DNA of 64,000 nucleotides, taken from positions 162,001-226,000 of the forward strand of contig JAUJYZ010000713.1 of NCBI GenBank assembly GCA_033675265.1. The letters run 5' to 3'. The translations under genes and the position numbers were made by a program. Below, in pieces: positions 10,943 through 21,111 of the stretch. Position 1 is the stretch's first letter. Every line of letters begins with the position of its first letter. The notes below the pieces were generated by a model. It did not search any database and had not been told where the DNA came from. It worked only from the letters and a program-made list of their open reading frames with translations. Source of the stretch: Actinostola sp. cb2023. Taxonomy: Eukaryota; Cnidaria; Anthozoa; Actiniaria; Actinostolidae.

Positions 10943-12768
10943 ATGGCGGCAAAATTGTTCTTGTCGTTGTTTGTGGTTCTTCTATCTCAGTTTGGCGTTG
11001 CACTGATATGCTATTATTTTTGGAGGAGAGATAAATTGCATAATTTTATTGGTAAAAAGGCGCTCTTCGTGACTGCTCATCCAGATGACGAATGCATGTT
11101 TTTCGCCCCTTCAATCTTGCATCTTTCACGCTGTGGACAAGTTCACCTGTTGTGTCTGTCGACTGGTATAAAGCCGTCAATTGCGTTCCTTTTACATGTT
11201 TATCTCTTTGATTGATATCGTTAATAAGTTTATAATAATTGCGTTCCTATGTTTCAGGAGATTACTACGGTCTTGGCAAGAAAAGAAAGGGGGAACTTTT
11301 GGAAAGTTGTTCATTGCTAGGAATTCCCTCTCAAAATGTCAAAATCCTCAATAAGATGTAATCATCTAATTTCATGAACTAAATTTATCAAACATTTGAA
11401 GTTTAAATTTACCTAGTGATTCCTCTCAATATATAAAGTTTTTAAGACTAAACTCTTTGAAATAATCTAGTGATCTTCCAGACAGTCTGACAGTATCATG
11501 GGATGTGGACATTGTAAGAACTGCCATTGAAACAGAGTGTAAACAGCATAATATTGATTTGGTAGGTTATGTGTATGTGTATGTCTTTTTGGGTTCAACT
11601 AGGCAAAGTCTAGTAATGGGTTACTGGAACTGTACATACATATAGTTAGTACATGCACAGTCTCATTCACTAGCAACTACTAGTTGAACGCTAGTGGTTC
11701 TTTTACATTCCTCTGGTTCAAAATGTAATGGAGTGTGGGACCATCAATTTACATGGTCTTCCAAGCCTAGTTTTTCACTAGTGATGCAAGCATAAGCACA
11801 TAACAAGCATAAGGATCAAACATTCTCCATTTCTTTTGCTTTTACATATTGCTTGCTTCGCGTCTGTTTTTTTGCCTACAACTGTTGCATGCAACTTGCT
11901 TACAACAGTTGTGAGCAAGTTGTAGGCTGATTTACACAAAGCAATTTGTGTTGTATGTATGGATTGAGCATGCACAAGCAAGTTGTATGCAACAGTTGTA
12001 GGCAAATGTTGTGCCGATCTAAATCGACCTTTATGCTTACTTGCTGATAAAAACCTGGCTTTGGATACCTAATTATCAATAAAATGTGTAATTATTTTTC
12101 AGGTCATCAGCTTTGATGGGCATGGAGTGTCTGGTCATCCAAATCACATAGCAATTTATGATGCCATCAAGACCATACAGGACAGAAAACAACCCCAAAA
12201 TCTTTCAAATACAATTCAATTTTATATACTGGAAAGTACAAATGTTTTCAGGAAATACATTTCGTTCTTGGACTTGACAAATAGTATATTTGCAGAGTAA
12301 GTTAAAAATTAATGCATTGTATATACAACAAGTTGTTATGTAATGAATAAATGCATTTTTAGATGTAGATGGGTTTATTCATTTATTTCTTATTTTTATG
12401 GTTATCTTTGCTTCCTAGTCATGTTTTCTTATCATCATTTCAAGACTTGAGAACATCTCAGGTAAGTTTGTGGTCCCAGAGTCTCTGTAAAAGTCTCTCT
12501 CCAGTGAGGTTTTAAGCTGTGAAGCAGTGAGGAAATGACAGGCACTCTGGTCAGAGAAACTACAAATCTCACGTTCATGCAGACTATAACATGAATTATG
12601 ACACTTGCAACAAATCACATAATCAGAAATATTTTATTTTTGCAGAAAGCCATGGCCGCTCATAAAAGTCAGTTTGTTTGGTTTAGACAGCTTTATATAA
12701 TCTTTTCTAGGTATATGATCATTAACACACTAAAGAGATGTTCTCTTGACTGTACCTCATATTCATAA
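10943..12768 (+). CDS. PIGL: N-acetylglucosaminyl-phosphatidylinositol de-N-acetylase
   Basis: Six exons: 10943-11165, 11258-11357, 11471-11561, 12103-12296, 12419-12461 and 12646-12768. All phases agree, giving 257 residues (human PIGL is ~252). The enzyme removes the acetyl group from GlcNAc-PI, the second step of GPI-anchor synthesis, on the cytosolic face of the ER. Residues 3-26 form a hydrophobic membrane segment. AHPDDE (45-50) and HGVSGHPNH (145-153) are the conserved zinc and catalytic motifs of the LmbE/PIG-L family. The C-terminal [16 protein letters not shown] block is typical of the animal enzyme. The protein looks complete and functional. It is transcribed divergently from the recombinase-like gene and converges on LLPH. 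Confidence 0.96.
11845..12033. mobile_element. MITE with GTTGTAGGCAAA ends, single-unit copy
   Basis: Lies in PIGL intron 3. TTTGCCTACAACTGTTGC faces GCAACAGTTGTAGGCAAA, with a centre containing TGTATGTATGGATTGAGCATG. A second copy at 48612-48987 has the centre expanded into four tandem units. Confidence 0.75.
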
Positions 12769-12988
12769 TAAGAGTTATTATTTTAAGAACAATAATTTGT
12801 GTATTAATTCCAAGCCTTCCATGTAGGAGGGCCAAGAGGATAAATGCAAATAGAGTTTTATAAAATGTCAAAATGTTATTACACTGCATTTCATGTCAAA
12901 TGAACTTGGGAACCTGCTCGTCAAAAGTTTTGTGAAATGCACTATAAAGCACTTTCTTTTCTATTTAGTTGATTTTCATATTTATTTA

Positions 12989-13112
12989 GAGTGATTCCAA
13001 TAAACTTTGGCACTACTAATTAGCTGTCAGTGTTTATTGGATGCAAAGAAACAAATCTAATTAGTGTGTATTGGTGTAGTTAGTAACAGCCCAGGTTTAT
13101 TGGAATCACTCT
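12989..13112. mobile_element. MITE, AGAGTGATTCCAATAAAC ends
   Basis: AGAGTGATTCCAATAAAC at the left is perfectly repeated as GTTTATTGGAATCACTCT at the right of a 124-bp unit. A second inner pair (ACTAATTAG / CTAATTAG) is also present. Confidence 0.8.
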
Positions 13113-13742
13113 ATGAAAAAGCCTACCATTATTTAAAAACAAACTTGCCGATGTAAAATCACTGGACTGCACTTGTCAATAAATACCGTATTATGCAAAT
13201 ATAGAATTTCTATATACTCAATTATGAGTTAGCTTTTAACTTACCACTATTAGCCTTTAGCCGCCATTTACATAATTATCGCTATTTGATTCAACTTGTG
13301 CAAAGTGTATTAAATAAAAACACCATGAATGGAGTAGTGAGGTAGTTCTACATGCATGTGCTATTTAAATTGTTCTCAAGGATTACAATACAATACAATA
13401 CAAGTAGTACTACTTCTCAGTAGAAGCCAACATCAGGTGGAATTCTGCCATCCATCAAGACAAAAGTAGCTGCCTGTCCTGGCTATAAAGTTTGCCTTAT
13501 CTTATATGTGTCAAATTATACAAAAACGCTGTTGCCTGTTTGCCTGTTGTTGGGTCGATTGTTTAAAAAGCTGCTGAGAATCCTGGTTCTGCAAGGTCAC
13601 AACAACATTGAAAGTGTATTTCAATAACATTATTGCCTTGTCTGTCCATTTGGGTGGAAATGGTCTCATGGAAGACACCACATAGCGCTCAGTTGGTGTA
13701 ATGTATTCACAAAACACAATGCAGATCAGGATGACACAATTC

Positions 13743-13880
13743 TTGGTTTGCAATCAATCCCTTGAGAATCAGGAGATAAAGACACGGCGGCCATGTTGGT
13801 TGAACAAACAATAGACACTAACGAGCAATCTTTTGTTGAAGTTCAACCAAAATGGCCGCCGTGACGTGTATTGCAAACCA
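13743..13880. mobile_element. MITE with GGCGGCCATGTTGGTTGAAC arms
   Basis: TTGGTTTGCAAT and CACGGCGGCCATGTTGGTTG at the left are matched by inverted copies at the right (GGCCGCCGTG, ATTGCAAACCA), leaving a ~40-bp loop. There is no coding content. Confidence 0.75.
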
Positions 13881-13975
13881 GTAATAAATAGACATTGAAC
13901 AATAAAATACAAACAATTTTATGAACACATTTCATCAAGTGAGTTTCTCCCATGTCTCATAGAGAGAAAACTCGG

Positions 13976-14705
13976 TCACCATTTACATAATTTGTTTTTC
14001 TTCTTTATATGTTTCTTTTTTCCAAGTCTTTTTAATAGTTGTTGTCTGTTGATTCTGATCTTGGAAGTGCCACTTTTCTGTTGTTTTATTTCTTGATCCA
14101 TTTCAATATCTTCATCTAAGAAATCAAAGAAGAAGACTGTGGTAAGACAATGGTATTTGGGGAATGAAAACCTCTTACACTACATGTACAACACACAAAA
14201 GTGTGACCACATTTGTATTTTAGCCCCCTCCCCCCCCGCCTCCCCCCCTGCTGAGTATGGGATAGCCTGAGTTGGCTCATGGGGATTTGGGAGGAGAGGG
14301 GAAGGGAAAAGAGGGAGGCCCCTCTCACCAATCCTCTCCCCAACCCCCTTCGGCCCAACCACGCAAGCTAAGTGTGGGAAGCCTGTGGTGGTTCTTCAAA
14401 ACTCTCTTATATAAACGTATATTATACGTTATAAAATCACCCAGTTGGATTAATAAAATAGTAGACCAAGTTTAGTCTTTGATCAACTTACTGGTTTTTG
14501 GCAACTTTTCCACGTGTTCATCTTGTTTACCGTCGTCTTGAACACGCTGTTCTTTCTCTTCATTGTTGACGGCCATCTCTGCATCTTTACCCGGTACAGT
14601 TATGCCCAGGGTCTCAAGCAGTCTTTCATCCTCTTTTACTTTTAACTTTACTCTTCGTTCTCGTCGCAGTTTCCGCTTTCTTTTCGACCTTAAACTTTTC
14701 GCCAT
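13976..14705 (-). CDS. LLPH: LLP homolog, nucleolar ribosome-biogenesis protein
   Basis: Two exons, 14705-14492 and 14115-13976, give 117 residues with matching phase (human ~129). The N-terminus MAKSLRSKRKRKLRRERR is the hallmark of LLPH/learning-associated protein. The C-terminus is a basic tail (INRQQLLKRLGKKKHIKKK) like the RQRKRLKAKREKRK end of the human protein. The middle is acidic and poorly conserved. LLPH is a small nucleolar protein tied to large-subunit ribosome assembly. The high Lys/Arg content fits nucleolar RNA binding. Its intron holds a C-rich/G-rich low-complexity patch (14222-14350). It is divergent from RPUSD4 with only 88 bp between start codons. Confidence 0.9.
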
Positions 14706-14793
14706 GTTGCTTCGATTCCTTGAGTTTTAAGAGAGAGACTGGAACTGTGTCGTAACGTTTACACAGGAAGCCCAATGTGTAGCACATGTAAAG
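14706..14793. promoter_or_regulatory. Divergent promoter, LLPH/RPUSD4
   Basis: 88 bp between the two start codons. The 5' UTRs of both genes must overlap or be extremely short. The RPUSD4 start lies in AAAGATGGCGC, resembling the YY1-type start motif at PIGL. No TATA box was seen. Confidence 0.7.
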
Positions 14794-17560
14794 ATGGCGC
14801 TTGGGTCGAGGACTGCGAAACGTGTACTAAATGCAGTCATCGACGCCCAGTATCTGGCTAATAATGTGTTGTTTATCAATAGTGAGTGAAGGATTGTATT
14901 TCTGTTGCTAAATGTACATATTGATTATTTTTTCAATGTTTCTGTATAGATGACATCGTGGCGTTGAATAAGCCTTATGGGATCCCTGTCCATAGTAAGT
15001 TTCACAAATTTTATAAGCTTCTGTTTTCTTTAAAAAATACATGTAGTATTAATAGTTTATTAGATTATTAGTATTAATAGTTTATTTTTTATTAGTTTAT
15101 TTATGCTGAATCATCAGCATGTTATCTTCATTATTTTCGATTACGCTGTCATCACTGTCAGTCATCATCATCATCATCTTCATGTAAGGTCATGTCAACT
15201 ATTATCACCACTACCAAGTCACTACCAGAATCAATGATATTATATCATGTCACTGATATCTTTCATCATAAAGGATTACAGGGGCCGATCCAGTTGGTGG
15301 GTTCAAAGGGTTGCAACTCCCTCTTCGCTCCCCTCCTCGTCCACAGACCCCCTCCCCCTTGACCCCCCTCCCCCGAGAGCCTGGCTACACAGGCTAGTGG
15401 GGAGGTGGCCATTAGTAGAGGTTCGACTGTATTATCTTTGTCAATCTGTCTGTCTATTTGTTTCTCTCTCCTCCTGGATCTGCCCTGGCATGTTTGATGA
15501 AATTTAGACTATAAAATACCCAAACTTTTACTTACCGTAGGTGGTCCAGGAATACCACGCAGCATTTCTGACTTTCTTGAAGAACTCTCAGCCATAAAAG
15601 GTTTAGACTGTAAGCTTGAGCTGGCTCATCGTCTGGACAAGTAGGTGTAACTAGTTACAAGCATGAATCATGACTACTCTTACTGACAGTGTGTTTACAT
15701 TATTTTACAGGGATTGTACAGGTGTTTTGATTCTTACCAGGTATGAACTCCAAATTTATGGATCTGTTTAATAAACCAGTATTATTATTATTATTAACTA
15801 TTGATTTTGATGCTATGTTGTTAAAAATAAAAATAAAATTTTTTTGATGGGTTTCCTGTGGTAGAGCCTGTTCAAAGTAAATGATTCTGCCTCGTCCCCA
15901 GGTGCACTCGGAGAGCCAGCGCACTCGTTCCTACAACTTCTCGCTCATCCCAACTCCTTGTGCTCCGCACTCATTGTGCACTCGGAGAGCGGGGAGCCAG
16001 CGCAATCGTTCCTGGACAACTCCTAAATTTCATCTCCCAACTCCTTTTGCACAGGCACTCATAAAAAGATGTGTGCATTTAGATCTTGGGGATTTTGCAT
16101 AACATTCTGTGGACACCTGCCCAACGTAAATATAATCTCCCATGTGTTTTGCCACAGGAAGCCCATAAAAAGATGTGTGCATTTAATCTTTTCATTTTGA
16201 GCCCTTCAATTGTCATTTGTTTTATTCTCAGAAATAGGTCTTCAGCACAGAAGATATCAGAAATGTTCCACGATGGCAAAGTAGGCAAGAAATATTGGGC
16301 CATTACAGTGGGAGTACCAAAATATGACAGTGGAAAGATCAGCATACCTGTTGGTTATGGAAGGGTTGGAACATGGAGTCGTATTGTACTCAGAAGAGAT
16401 CTTATTGCAAAATCTTTCCAGGTAGTGTAAATGAGATGCTGGAGAAATGTGATAGTGCTCTTTTAGCGATAAAATGTTGCTAGTAATCCCAGTAATCCAT
16501 TATTGCTTAATTGATATCAATAGACATCATTTCTGGTCTTGTGAGGAATTTTCATCAGCTGAATTGCACAACTGAATAGAATCTAGATAGCACATGCATT
16601 TGTCTCCACAAGGAAGATTGCAATCTCAGGCCCCATAGCTTGCAAAAGACATTGCCAATCTCTGAGTAGTGTGTGGCTGTTTATGGTAATTATTAATGAG
16701 CATATTGACATATCATTCCAGGAACTCAAAGCAGCTGGTTTTAAAGACGCTGTGACTAAATTTACAGTTTTAGACAACAATCAAAAGACTTGCTCATTAT
16801 GTGAAATACAACCAGTCACTGGACATAAACAGCAGATCAGGGTTCACTTGGCTGATGGACTAATTTGTCCAATACTTGGAGACCATAAATTTTCCTCTAC
16901 TCAACCTCAGCCCCAGGTAGGTTCTGTGAACAGCATTTCCCTGTTCTTAAGTGTATAACATATTTTATTGGTTTTATTTTGTATCTACTCTGTGAGCAGA
17001 AATTCCTTTATACCCTCTCTTCTGACTTTGGGTTGTCAAGGGAAAAATAAACCAGGACATATTAAAGGAACCTCTGCTCACAGGGTATTATTATCTCCTA
17101 CTCTTGCTATTACAAGCCAATATTAAATATTGTATTAAGTAATAATGTTTGAACCCAGGGGTATATTCTGTCGCTCATTTATACCCCTGCGATCCTGACG
17201 ATGCTAGATAAGTGTCCTGAATGAATCATTTTGTTCTAGATACTACCACTACGGCTGCTTCAGCTTCTTCAAATCAAAGGAGTTAAAAGAAATGAAAAGA
17301 AAGATGAGAAAGGAAATATAAGACCATGGCAAAGAGGACTAATACCACTTCACCTACATGCAAGAGAGCTTGTCTTGCCTGGATTAAATAATGGGAAGGA
17401 CTTAGTAATAACTGCACCGGCCCCACATTTCTTTGAAGACACATTAAACAAACTAAAGTTACACCCCAAAAGAAGCACAATGATCCAGACCAGAGAAGAA
17501 GCAGAGTACTACAAACTTCGTAGGCTAGGGAAGTCTTCGAAGAAGTTTGTAGGGTTTTAA
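14794..17560 (+). CDS. RPUSD4: RluA-family RNA pseudouridine synthase, RPUSD4-like
   Basis: Seven exons: 14794-14881, 14950-14994, 15541-15640, 15711-15740, 16232-16421, 16722-16916 and 17240-17560. They give 322 residues (human ~377; the N-terminus here is shorter). The enzyme isomerises uridine to pseudouridine. Vertebrate RPUSD4 acts on mitochondrial 16S rRNA and a tRNA. HRLDKDCTG (residues 74-82) carries the catalytic Asp77. NKPYGIPVH, KKYWAITVG and TGHKQQIRVHL are the other conserved RluA blocks. Exon 4 is only 30 nt and encodes part of the active-site motif. The first 25 residues are Arg/Lys-containing and non-acidic, compatible with mitochondrial import but not proof of it. The C-terminal PLHLHARELVLPG is typical of the RPUSD4 subgroup. 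Confidence 0.92.
15383..15433. repeat. Dispersed repeat fragment (GGTTCGACTGTA end)
   Basis: GGCCATTAGTAGAGGTTCGACTGTA matches, inverted, the start of the sequence at 20171-20215 (TACAGTCGAACCTCTACCACC). This is the end of a dispersed element, in RPUSD4 intron 2. Confidence 0.6.
15846..16165. repeat. Fragments of the CACAGG-ended family with internal duplication
   Basis: In RPUSD4 intron 4. ATGGGTTTCCTGTGGTAGAGC and its inverse GCCACAGGAAGCCCATAAA flank two partial copies of GTGCACTCGGAGAGC. The modules are those seen in the elements at 29512-30556 and 63315-63700. Confidence 0.55.
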
Positions 17561-17998
17561 GTGTAGGTTTACAAACTTTCATTAAAGTGGACACCCTCTG
17601 GTCTGATTTTGGTGTCAGTAATAATGAGAGTCCACAATATTGAGAGTTATTTTCAGTGAGATTTCTGGAACTTTAACTGGCTGGGTATCCAGCTCTTGTG
17701 CATAAATAACAGGGTGTCTGCAATAGTGAGGTGTCCGTAAGGTGACTGTATAGAGCTGGGGCTGTTCCAGAACATTGCCAAGGGAGGTTTGAAAACAGGT
17801 ACTTGGGCTAGCCCTTTTTGGGAGTTTGATCACAGTTTATGGTGTTTGGACGAAACCCCCTAAATCTGCCACAGTAGAGTAAGAATTATTATTGTTTAGC
17901 AAGTTATGAGACTCTTTACAACAAAAAATAAATGAATTGAATCATTGTGTTTATCTATTTACATTAAAGCTATAGAACAAACCCAAACAATATAACCT
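17561..17998. other. Convergent RPUSD4-MND1 intergenic region
   Basis: 438 bp between stop codons. The left half (17581-17760) is a dispersed repeat containing GTCTGATTTTGGTGTCA, with a related copy at 44480-44600. The right half is AT-rich and holds the AATAAA-type signal candidates for both genes. Confidence 0.5.
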
Positions 17999-20602
17999 CT
18001 ATACATCTACATAATCAAAGTCTTCAGGGATCCCAAATGCTTTATCAATGTCTTTTTCCTCAACGTTAAACTTCTTCTTGCACCAGTGTTTGACAGAGAA
18101 GACATTATCCGTCCATCTAGTGGCCGCCTCTCTAGCTATACCTGTCTGATTCTTCATGTCTTCCAAAACCTCAGGGTCACACTCTTTGTATCTTTCAAGT
18201 TCTTCCTCCATCTTTCTGCACTTGGTTTCTTTTTCTTCTATATCATGTAGAAGCTTTTCTCGTTCAGTCTTAGAAAAAAAGAGAAAAACCACAGTAATTC
18301 CAAATGAATACATGCTGTAGGTGCTTAGACTGTTGAGTTCATGTCAAGAGAATAGAGTTGTTTTCATACGAGTGAACAACCCTGCATTTAGATTTGCATT
18401 TTTGCATATTATAAAATTTTTGAAAAATCTGTTCATAAGTAAGAATTTATGCATACCTTTCTACTGAAAAGGAACAATTCAAGTTTTTGTTTATAGCCTA
18501 AAACACATACATTTATAGGCTAAAACACATAAATTTATGTGTCCTGAGATATAAATGTACTATATGTGTAGGCTAAAACACATAAATTTATGTGCCCTGA
18601 GAAAATAATCAAAAATGGTGCTATTTTATTGCAAGTTTGAATAAATGAAAAACTACAAAACAGTAATTTTGAACAATTGTACATGATGGAAATTGAACTC
18701 CAAATAATGAAATTGCCCTTTTTGAACGAGCAGACCTGTTAAATTCTAAAAACATGTGCAAAATGGAAAATATTTCAGCAAAATGCAAAAATGCAAATTT
18801 AAATGCAGGGTGGTTGTGGTAGTTACGTTACGGTTTGTACCGTGTGGTGATGGTATTGCGCCATGATCCAAGCATTCTGATTGGTTGAGCAAATGATTTT
18901 GCTCGCTGTGATTGGTTGAATAGAATGTCTTCGATTCCGTACCATGACCGTAACTCTGTGCCGTAAGTTTCCCACTCCTACAAAAACGACTATAGACTTA
19001 CTGTATCTTTTCTCTCTGAGCTAGCTTGCTTTATTTTGGATTCGGCAGATGCAACTTTACTTTCATAGTCGTCAATGGCTGCAGTAAGCTCATCAATCTT
19101 GCATTTACGCTTCAAAGGAGAGAATACAAAAATGACATTAATTTATAGGATTAACTCACATTGACTACAGTCAACTCTCTCTAGACAGCTGTCTTATATG
19201 GACATCTCTAAGATGGACATCTTTGTTAGGTTGGTTCCCGCTGGACTGTTGGGCGTGACAACAAATAACCCTAAAAGGTACCAACTCTAAAGTGACAAAA
19301 GCTACAATTTCATTTCAGCTGTCATTATCTTATCTCGGGTATCTTATTTACTGACAAACACCCTAAATGGTACTGGCTTAGTCTCTTGTGGTTCTTTTTG
19401 ATTTGTGACACCCTAAGAGGTACCAAATCTCGAATCAGGACCCTTAAAAGGTACGGCGAGCATATCCCAACCACTTTATACAAACACCCTAAATGGGTGA
19501 CAGTCCCCCCCCCCCCCCCCCCCCGGGTGTTCAGCTTATGAGAGTTGATAGAGAGTTGATGGTAGAAACTCTGTTGCCTATGATTTACAAAACAGATAAA
19601 ATAATAATAATAAAAACATTTTTGATTTTACAAGAAATGTTTTGACATTTCATTGTCTTGTAAAATCAATATATTTTTAAAGCTTCTCTGTGCTACTACA
19701 GTACGTCCATTAACGTTTCATTGTTTACACATGTTTCTTACTGTATGCATAGCTTTGCTAGGGTATGACCAAAAGTACACTGAAGTACCAATCTTCTCTG
19801 TATCGACAAGGTTATCATCAACTAAACTCTGCAAAACCTCTTTGACTGACATGGAAGCTGAAGGGATGAAAACAAACAAACAAACAAGTAAACAAACACA
19901 AGGAATAACAATGTTACAGCATGACGTGATGTACCGTGGCCACCCAGTCAATCATTTACAAGTTAGCCAATCAGACAGCGAGAATTTGTTTTGGCAGATA
20001 CATTTGCACGTGAACTCACTCAGTTGTGTCATGCTGTAATAATGATATCAAATTAAAACAATATTAAGACATACTTATCCCTTTTTCTTTAGGAGCTATT
20101 TTCTCCAGTTCTTTCAGTTGGAAAAAGTCTTTCTGTAAAAGCAAATTATGGAAATAAATTACACTAGAGTATACAGTCGAACCTCTACCACCTCCCTACA
20201 ATGGCCACCTTTACACAACGGCCAGGATTGTTTGGCCCGGACACCATGGCCAGGGCAGCCAGCCCATACATTTACTGTTGTTGAAACCTCCCCATATCCC
20301 CCATAACAGTAAAGAGGTTTGGCCATTTCTGATATCACAACCATAACACAGCAACTTGAAGCTATCCCACTGTATATAAACGCAAATCTTTAGATATATA
20401 TTGCCTTATCTTCTGTTTCTGCATTATCTGAAGGTCTAGTAACTACATATTAGTACCTTTTGGAAAAATAACTGCTGCAACCTTTGACGTTTTTCCTCAA
20501 AACTGAGACCCTTCCTCTTGGACTGAGAAATAATGACAATATCACAGCAAATTAACCGAGTTTGACGCTTTATGTATGGTGTCTATAGAGAATACTCACC
20601 AT
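17999..20602 (-). CDS. MND1: Meiotic nuclear division protein 1
   Basis: Six exons: 20602-20600 (the ATG alone), 20522-20457, 20132-20075, 19857-19742, 19109-19002 and 18268-17999. They give 206 residues (human 205). MND1 pairs with HOP2/PSMC3IP and stimulates DMC1/RAD51 strand exchange in meiosis. The winged-helix N-terminus is clear: [26 protein letters not shown] and [18 protein letters not shown] central coiled coil follows, then the conserved end [17 protein letters not shown] and [12 protein letters not shown]. The first coding exon contributes only the start codon, supported by a perfect ATG|GTGAGT donor and in-phase exon 2. Introns hold a GTGGGAAA-type MITE (18810-18996) and a poly-C tract (19505-19525). 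It is divergent from SLC8B1. Confidence 0.95.
18810..18996. mobile_element. MITE copy, GTGGGAAA-ended family
   Basis: In MND1 intron 5. It contains AAGCATTCTGATTGGTTGAGC and GTGATTGGTTGAATAGA, and ends TTTCCCACTCCTAC-AAAAACGACTATA. The same blocks recur at 39169-39515 and 44236-44420. Confidence 0.7.
19505..19525. repeat. Poly-C tract
   Basis: About 20 consecutive C in MND1 intron 4, one of about eight G/C homopolymers of 15 or more in this window. Confidence 0.9.
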
Positions 20603-21111
20603 TGTTATCTATTCTTCAATTCAATGAACGATATGTAATGATAAAACTGATAAATGATGTCAAAAACAAAGAAAACAAACACAACACGATTCGCGCATAA
20701 ATGCAAATTGGCGCCAAAATGATAATATTGTGGGCTCCCTGTGGTATCAGGGATGAAGACAAAGATCTACCTTCCCTACCCCTGACATCTACCGGCATAA
20801 AAACTTTTTTTTTTGATTCATTGAATGTTGTCCAGCTGGTTTTGCTTATCAAGCTATAAAATAGAGCAAGAAAAATATATTCAAAAAAAAGAATGTAATA
20901 TTTGTTATAAATTTTGTGTTTCGGATTGTGTTTTTATATTTTTTGTATTCCGTTTGTTCAACTTGTCCCTCCCCTCCCTTGACCACCTGAGACCATTCAA
21001 TATCAACATCGCATGACCAAAGGAAACATACATGTGGTTTTATTTTCAGTATTTCTTTACCCAGATTAGCCCCAAATCCTCTTTGGAGGTGCGCTTTGGA
21101 TCGTTGAAACT
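20603..21111. promoter_or_regulatory. Divergent region, MND1/SLC8B1
   Basis: 509 bp between divergent start codons, the widest of the five head-to-head gaps. AT-rich, with no recognised motif. A GGGCTCCCTGTGG terminus of the CACAGG family lies at ~20728. Confidence 0.5.

Larger units (their letters stand above)
12769..13975. other. Convergent PIGL-LLPH intergenic region
   Basis: 1.2 kb between two 3' ends. It holds two foldback elements (12989-13112 and 13743-13880) and a short (AATAC)n-like run at 13386-13401. The rest is unassigned, with no exon seen. Confidence 0.6.
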
